This document shows, in pieces, positions 60,501 through 64,000 of a DNA stretch of 64,000 bases. This DNA comes from Pachypanchax playfairii. Lineage: Eukaryota > Chordata > Actinopteri > Cyprinodontiformes > Aplocheilidae. The position numbers were made by a program, and so were the translations under genes. Positions within the stretch are counted from its first letter, which is position 1. Each line of letters opens with the position of its first letter. A model generated the notes under the pieces. It did no database searches. It saw only the letters and a program-made list of their open reading frames with translations, and had not been told where the DNA came from. The stretch is taken from the NCBI GenBank assembly GCA_006937955.1, contig SSNP01000191.1, positions 534,698 to 598,697 on the forward strand. The letters run 5' to 3'.

Positions 60501-62109
60501 TTTTCTTCACACTTGAAGAGTCTCGTCTAATTGAAGCTGCATGTCTTCATGTGTTTGATGTTCTATGATCTGTGTGTCTCCTGGGTTTAGGATCTCATCC
60601 AGTACCTGCGCTCCAATTCCCACAGTGCAGTTTATGCCACTTCCATGTCTCCTCCTGTGGTGGAGCAAATCATCACTTCTATGAAGTGCATTATGGGTGA
60701 AGATGGAACAACAATAGGTGGGTCTGGATGTGGTTTCCTTGTTTACAAAAATCCATTTTTCACATAACGTTCATGTTTTTAAATTAAGTTTTTTTCACAT
60801 TTCAAAGAAATTAAATGTCCATCAGATTCTCAAATTTTAACAAACATAATCTCAAGAAAAAAACAAAGTTTTTACTGCTGCAGCATTTAAACACTTTATA
60901 CAGTTAAATATCAGCTTTGATGCTTTAGAAACATTTGAAAATATTTCTTTGACATAAACAGTAAATAATTTGGTGTAAGTCCCATCATTCGCCACCAGAG
61001 GTCAGTACAATCTACTAAAATACAGAAAACACTCCCTCCAGCCTGTAAAAGAGTCAATAATACAATCAATCTGAAGATTTAGTTGTGTTTTATATTCAAA
61101 TCAAGTCCTTCATGATGATCTATTGAGGCTCAATATCATTCAGCTCCTGGGTTATAACGTCACCTCCTAACGTCTTTATTTATCGCCTCAAGCTGCACAC
61201 ATTCATCTTCTTCCTGCAATCAGCCTGAAATCAGCCTGGCACAACAGCAACTAATTTTCTGAATATCTTTGTATAAAATGTGTGGTGCTCTTGTCCTATG
61301 GTGTGTACATCAGCTGTTTGTGTGGAGAGGAAGTCAGTTTGTTGTGCAGCGTTTGATGTGAACGTCAGTCTCCTGTGAGACGTTCAGACCTGATCACTCA
61401 AAGGTGTCTGGATGCTGAAACATCAACATAGCAGTGCTCAGCTGCTTGTCACACCTCCTCTTTCATCTCTTCAAACAATCATTAACATCCTACTGAATAA
61501 CATCATGAAGCTCATTTTGGGTGAAACATAAACCAGACGAGTATTTTCTGTTCTGCTCTCACAGGACACACAGTTTAGTTTCTTGTTTTAACTTTATCAG
61601 TAAATGTTACTGAACAGAGAAGCCAGAATACTCTGTGGTCAGAAACATGTCTGAAACGTGTTTTACATCTCAGCAGCTGTGTTTACATTACAGAGAAGAA
61701 ACACTAGATGTTCCAGATGTGAACATCTGTAAAACATACATGGCTCTGGTACCGATGAGTCTTCTGTCGTCTCCAGGTTCTGACCGTGTGCGGCAGCTTG
61801 CAGAAAACACAGTCTATTTCCGGAAGAGGCTCCAAGAGATGGGCTTCATCATCTATGGCAACACCGACTCTCCTGTTGTACCCATGATGCTCTACATGCC
61901 CGCCAAGATCGGGTGAGTTTCAGACCGCGCTGCAGCTGTGACCCTGGTTTCCTGTGTAACCTGGTGTTTGTCTCATCAGAGCGTTTGGAAGGGAGATGCT
62001 GAAGAGGAACATCGGGGTGGTGGTCGTGGGCTTCCCTGCCACGCCCATCATTGAATCACGAGCACGCTTCTGCATCTCGGCTGCACATTCAAAAGATATG
62101 CTCAACAGG
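48428..62109 (+). CDS. sptlc2: Serine palmitoyltransferase large subunit (11 exons, 3' end off window)
   Basis: This is the catalytic subunit of serine palmitoyltransferase. It condenses L-serine with palmitoyl-CoA to 3-ketosphinganine, the first step of sphingolipid synthesis, in the ER membrane with SPTLC1. Exons: 48428-48550, 50838-51032, 52782-52936, 53906-54054, 54371-54495, 54899-54992, 55359-55464, 56112-56331, 60591-60717, 61777-61912, 61980-62109; all introns are GT-AG and in phase, giving 520 codons. Domains: variable N-terminus (1-60), membrane segment (about 65-85, PMLVAVLTYMGYGILTIFGY), then the PLP fold-type I core. Active-site residues are His260 (DELNHTS), Asp341 and His344 (LDEAHS) and Lys376 (GTFTKSFG), the PLP Schiff-base lysine. 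The last exon, about 40 residues in human SPTLC2, is not present before 64000. Paralogue caveat: most residues that separate human SPTLC2 from SPTLC3 match SPTLC2 (NMQSLEKLL, EQIITSMKCIMG, PIIESRARFC), but a minority match SPTLC3 (DFVPLYQD, NHTSLVL, RLQEMGF). sptlc2 is the better call; a fish sptlc3 is not excluded. Confidence 0.93.
48551..50837 (+). other. sptlc2 intron 1
   Basis: 2.3 kb, AT-rich, without recognised genes or full transposons. It has an (ATT)n-like run (about 48653-48678) and poly-T tracts (about 49583-49600 and just before exon 2). Confidence 0.75.
50838..51032 (+). CDS. sptlc2: sptlc2 exon 2 (residues 42-106), membrane segment
   Basis: Follows a long poly-T tract and TACACAG acceptor; donor AAG|GTGGGC; 65 codons, phase 0 at both ends. 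Encodes ESFEETPMLVAVLTYMGYG and the FGYLRDFLRYWKIEKC stretch: the single membrane helix and the amphipathic start of the cytosolic domain, nearly invariant in vertebrates. Confidence 0.95.
51465..52336. mobile_element. 872-bp TTAA-type MITE in sptlc2 intron 2
   Basis: The left end AGGTGGTATATGGAAC is matched on the right by GTTCCATATCCCACCT (one mismatch in 16). TTAA flanks both sides (51461-51464, 52337-52340). Non-coding. The TTAAAGG start and TTAA target fit T2/Kolobok-type MITEs; it belongs to a family different from the 15/18/29-kb and 42-kb elements. It occupies half of intron 2, well away from both splice sites. Confidence 0.82.
52782..52936 (+). CDS. sptlc2: sptlc2 exon 3 (residues 107-158)
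   Basis: Acceptor CTGATCAG, donor TTTGA|GTGAGT, leaving two bases of codon 158. Encodes DFVPLYQDFENFYTRNLYMR, one of the most conserved stretches of the family, and the NWNRPICSVPG motif. Confidence 0.95.
53906..54054 (+). CDS. sptlc2: sptlc2 exon 4 (residues 158-208)
   Basis: Acceptor GCTAACAG, donor ATTG|GTACAA. Encodes the NLGSYNYLGF and GVASTRQEI motifs at the substrate entrance of the PLP domain. Confidence 0.95.
54371..54495 (+). CDS. sptlc2: sptlc2 exon 5 (residues 208-249)
   Basis: Acceptor GTCTTCAG, donor AAG|GTAAAG. Encodes NLDRHEEMEKLVAKFLGVE and the FGMGFATNSMNIPAL core strand. Confidence 0.95.
54899..54992 (+). CDS. sptlc2: sptlc2 exon 6 (residues 250-281)
   Basis: Acceptor TTCTGCAG, donor ACA|GTAAGA. 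Encodes GCLILSDELNHTSLVLGARL; His260 is the residue expected to stack on the PLP ring in this enzyme family. Confidence 0.95.
55359..55464 (+). CDS. sptlc2: sptlc2 exon 7 (residues 281-316)
   Basis: Acceptor TTCTGTCAG, donor ACAG|GTAAAC. Encodes NMQSLEKLLRDAIVHGQPRT and the KKVLIVVEGIY strand. Confidence 0.95.
55465..56111 (+). other. sptlc2 intron 7, with a possible LINE tail
   Basis: Short intron. An (ATT)n run lies at about 55504-55522. The sequence GTTTCCCTACAAGATCAATA near 55948-55968 resembles the 3' terminus of L2-type LINEs, so a short LINE tail may be present. Confidence 0.5.
56112..56331 (+). CDS. sptlc2: sptlc2 exon 8 (residues 316-389), PLP lysine
   Basis: Acceptor TCCCTGTAG, donor AAG|GTAAGG. 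This exon holds the active-site signature: YLDEAHSIGALG (Asp341 for the PLP ring nitrogen, His344) and MMGTFTKSFGAAGGYIAG (Lys376, internal aldimine). Position 381 is Ala where human SPTLC2 has Ser384. Confidence 0.96.
56361..60008. repeat. 50-bp minisatellite in intron 8, about 73 copies
   Basis: A 3.65-kb tandem array. The 50-bp unit reads CCCAACACGCTTCCACCTCA, then TGAACACGTAACGTTAACAT, then GTTACAGAGT. It contains overlapping palindromes TAACGTTA, GTTAAC and TAACATGTTA. Units differ mainly at three CpGs (ACGC/ATGC, CACGTAA/CATGTAA, AACGTTA/AATGTTA) and at a few C/T sites. A few units carry an extra ACAC, and one, near 59550, lacks ACA. The first and last units share an ACATATTAACATG variant absent from the middle. 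It is non-coding: the unit is not a multiple of three and carries TAA. The array starts about 30 bp after the exon 8 donor and ends 580 bp before exon 9. Confidence 0.97.
60009..60590 (+). other. Remainder of sptlc2 intron 8
   Basis: AT-rich unique sequence with nothing recognised, ending in the CTGGGTTTAG acceptor of exon 9. Confidence 0.7.
60591..60717 (+). CDS. sptlc2: sptlc2 exon 9 (residues 390-432)
   Basis: Acceptor GGGTTTAG, donor ATAG|GTGGGT. Encodes DLIQYLRSNSHSAVYATSMS and VEQIITSMKCIMGEDGTT, part of the PLP-domain dimer interface in the family. Confidence 0.95.
60718..61776 (+). other. sptlc2 intron 9
   Basis: 1.06 kb of AT-rich sequence; no repeat or gene recognised. An open frame that begins at 61635 runs into exon 10, but its first part is intronic. 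Confidence 0.7.
61777..61912 (+). CDS. sptlc2: sptlc2 exon 10 (residues 432-477)
   Basis: Acceptor GTCTCCAG, donor CGG|GTGAGT. Encodes RVRQLAENTVYFRKRLQEMG and the SPVVPMMLYMPAKI strand of the C-terminal small domain. Confidence 0.95.
61980..62109 (+). CDS. sptlc2: sptlc2 exon 11 (residues 477-520)
   Basis: Acceptor CTCATCAG, donor AGG|GTGAGT; intron 10 is only 67 bp. Encodes FGREMLKRNIGVVVVGFPAT and PIIESRARFCISAAHS, the conserved end of the catalytic core. The following exon is outside the window. Confidence 0.95.
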
Positions 62110-63498
62110 GTGAGTCCATTTCAGACTAAGAAAGTTTTCAACGTTTGTCTAAATCTGTGATGCAACGAGTAAATAAACAGTCCCAACTCGTGTCTTTGAT
62201 CACAATACACCTGAGTAGGAATAAAGACTGAAGCTCAGATCTTGGAGTTCCAGTGAATGCAGCATGACCTGGAAGCTGGTAGAACATGAAGCTGTGAACA
62301 TATTCCTGTATTTTCTACACAGAGTGCAGCTCAGCACATTTAGTTTTCTTTAGAAGGAAATGTTTGACTCCAGCATGACGAGTTTGCATGTATTGATTTT
62401 GACTGGTTCTGCGTAAATTCATCTGTGTTCTCTGCCCACACAGTAGAAACGCTGACTGAAGCCATTAAAATTCAGTGAAAAACTCTTTGTGCTTGTTAAA
62501 AAAATCCTCTAATTAGTCTGAATTGTAAGTCTCACGCCTGGCTGCTTTAAACTCGCTTGTGCTTTTACAAATTGCGGCTCCAGAGGGCCTGGCTAATTAC
62601 AAAACCTACGCACATGGAAAGTTTTTGTCAAAGTTCTCCAGCATGTAGCCTATTAGCTTGACTTGACCAGCAGGAGTCCAGCAGGGCTTCAGAATTAGTC
62701 GGTGCTGAGATTCCACCCCTCTCAGGCTCCTCTGGGTGGGTTTTTTCTGTGTTATGCCCTTTAAAGTTTGGTCTCAACATGGTGGAATGACCTTCAGGTT
62801 GTTTGAAACTTAGCCGTGAGTTCAGAGGGACATTAAAGAGAGTCTAGCTGTATAAAGTGCTGAGATGCAGGTGTGACCTCCAGTGACCTCGTGTCTGTCC
62901 TGAAGTCTCTTCAGACCGGCTCATCGTTTCAGTCTGATGTTCACAGATTCAAATCTGTCCCAGTTCCAGATTAAAGATTGAATAATCAGGATATTGTTGA
63001 GTTCAATTCCTCGTGTAAACCTCGTGCTTCACTCAGTGTGGTTGATCATGGACGTGCACACGCAGCATTGTGTTACCTGGCTGGTGCTTATGGATCAAAC
63101 CGATGCATCCTGGTTTATTCTGAAGCCTTTGATCCTTTTTCCAGCATCTTCATCTCTGTAGCTTCAGATTCAGCATCACAGCTGATCACGTTAGCTTCAT
63201 CAGGAGTAGAAAAGCTTCATCATCATCACTGAAACGTTTAAGTCTTCTGAAAACACAATGTGTCAGATGAAAGTTGTGATTGTATCGAGGATCCTTCGTC
63301 TGATGAAGAACCGTCTCAGACAGATGTTTAATCATCTGTATGTGAAAAGGGTGTTGGTGGACTCAGACAGGTGCTGCTACACCTGAAGCAGGATTCACCC
63401 TGAAGAAACTGATCTGAAGTCAGTGAGGTTACTGAGGTGTCTCCATGCTGAAACCTTCCTCTCTGTATCCTTCTGCTTTGAAGTGTCATGTTGGTTTA
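62110..63498 (+). other. sptlc2 intron 11, first part
   Basis: Unique sequence; I searched for the expected terminal exon (the GDLLQLKYSRH-type motif of the family) and did not find it. A segment at about 62570-62660 (GGCCTGGCTAATTACAAAAC) has the look of conserved non-coding DNA. Confidence 0.6.
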
Positions 63499-64000
63499 CA
63501 CCGTGTGCAGAATTATTAGGCAAGTTGTATTTTCAAGGACACATTTTGTTATTGTACAACTCCAGTGCTCTTGGTCAATCCTAAATGTTAACAAACCCTC
63601 AAACCTGAACATTTAAGTGGAAAAGGGTGAAGTTTTGGCTTTCTTAAGAGAATATCTACATATACACCAGAATTATGCAACTATTAGTCTGCAGAATTAT
63701 TATGCAACTGAATGACAAAGAAAGATTTTCCCATCTCACTTGTTTATTTTCACCTGTTAAAGTGAGAATAATAAACAAACTCATAATTTACAAATAAACA
63801 TTTCTGAAATTTCTAAAAGAAAACCTGAGTGACCAATATAACCACCCTTCTATCCCATAATAGTCACAAGCCTTCCATTCCACAGCCTCCCGGACACTGT
63901 TCACAGAGGTGTACTGTTTACCTTGACTGTAAACGTCCTGCTAAATAAGGACCCAAACGTTCTCAATAGGGTTGAAGTCAGGTGAAGAGGGAGGCCGTAT
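63499..64000 (-). pseudogene. Degenerate mariner/Tc1-type element, cut by the right edge
   Basis: The left end reads GTGTGCAGAATTATTAGGCA, a terminal sequence typical of a widespread fish mariner-like family. Further in, on the minus strand from 64000, the frame reads RPPSSPDFNPIENVWVLI, the third catalytic block of a DDE/D transposase. It then hits a TAG (63941-63943) and continues with QGKQYTSVNSVREAV and GWLYWSL. The internal stop and a shortened C-terminus show a dead copy. The rest of the element lies beyond the window, inside sptlc2 intron 11. Confidence 0.8.

Noticed and set aside
62110..63498. Terminal exon of sptlc2
   Set aside because: Searched for the expected C-terminal motif and a suitable acceptor plus stop; none found, so it is beyond the window.

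Overview
The window is AT-rich, intron-bearing vertebrate DNA. Its transposon content points to a teleost, probably a percomorph. That content includes Tc1/mariner elements with long inverted repeats, TTAA-flanked T2/Kolobok-like MITEs, L2-type LINE 3' ends, an R4-type retroelement tail and a solo LTR. I recognise one host gene. It lies on the + strand at the right-hand end, from 48428 past the right edge.

That gene encodes the catalytic large subunit of serine palmitoyltransferase (SPTLC2/SPTLC3 class; best call sptlc2). Eleven exons can be placed to the base from reading frame and splice sites. They give 520 codons, including the PLP lysine (Lys376). The terminal exon, about 40 codons in human SPTLC2, lies beyond the window. 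Intron 2 holds an 872-bp TTAA-flanked MITE. Intron 8 holds a 3.65-kb minisatellite of about 73 copies of a 50-bp unit.

From the left edge to 48.4 kb there is no convincing host gene, so this is a gene-poor stretch. From left to right it holds: a solo LTR with intact target duplication (861-1595); a Tc1 tail and a retroelement endonuclease remnant (3.3-4.3 kb); three copies of one MITE family (15.1, 18.2 and 29.2 kb); a foldback element with a nested MITE (23.4-24.6 kb); two nearly identical Tc1 transposons with intact 340-aa transposases (27.2 and 43.2 kb), the second nested in another TTAA element; two LINE fragments (35.6-36.2 and 37.1-38.1 kb); and a 22-bp minisatellite (40.7 kb). Several unassigned blocks look like conserved regulatory DNA, but this cannot be tested without comparison.

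Directly upstream of the sptlc2 start codon (47.2-48.3 kb) lies a foldback-type element. It has inverted arms, ~144-bp direct repeats that carry two perfect CRE motifs, and a transposase-like remnant. The most notable items are this promoter-proximal element, the palindrome-rich minisatellite, the twin Tc1 copies and a microRNA-like hairpin at 22021-22080.
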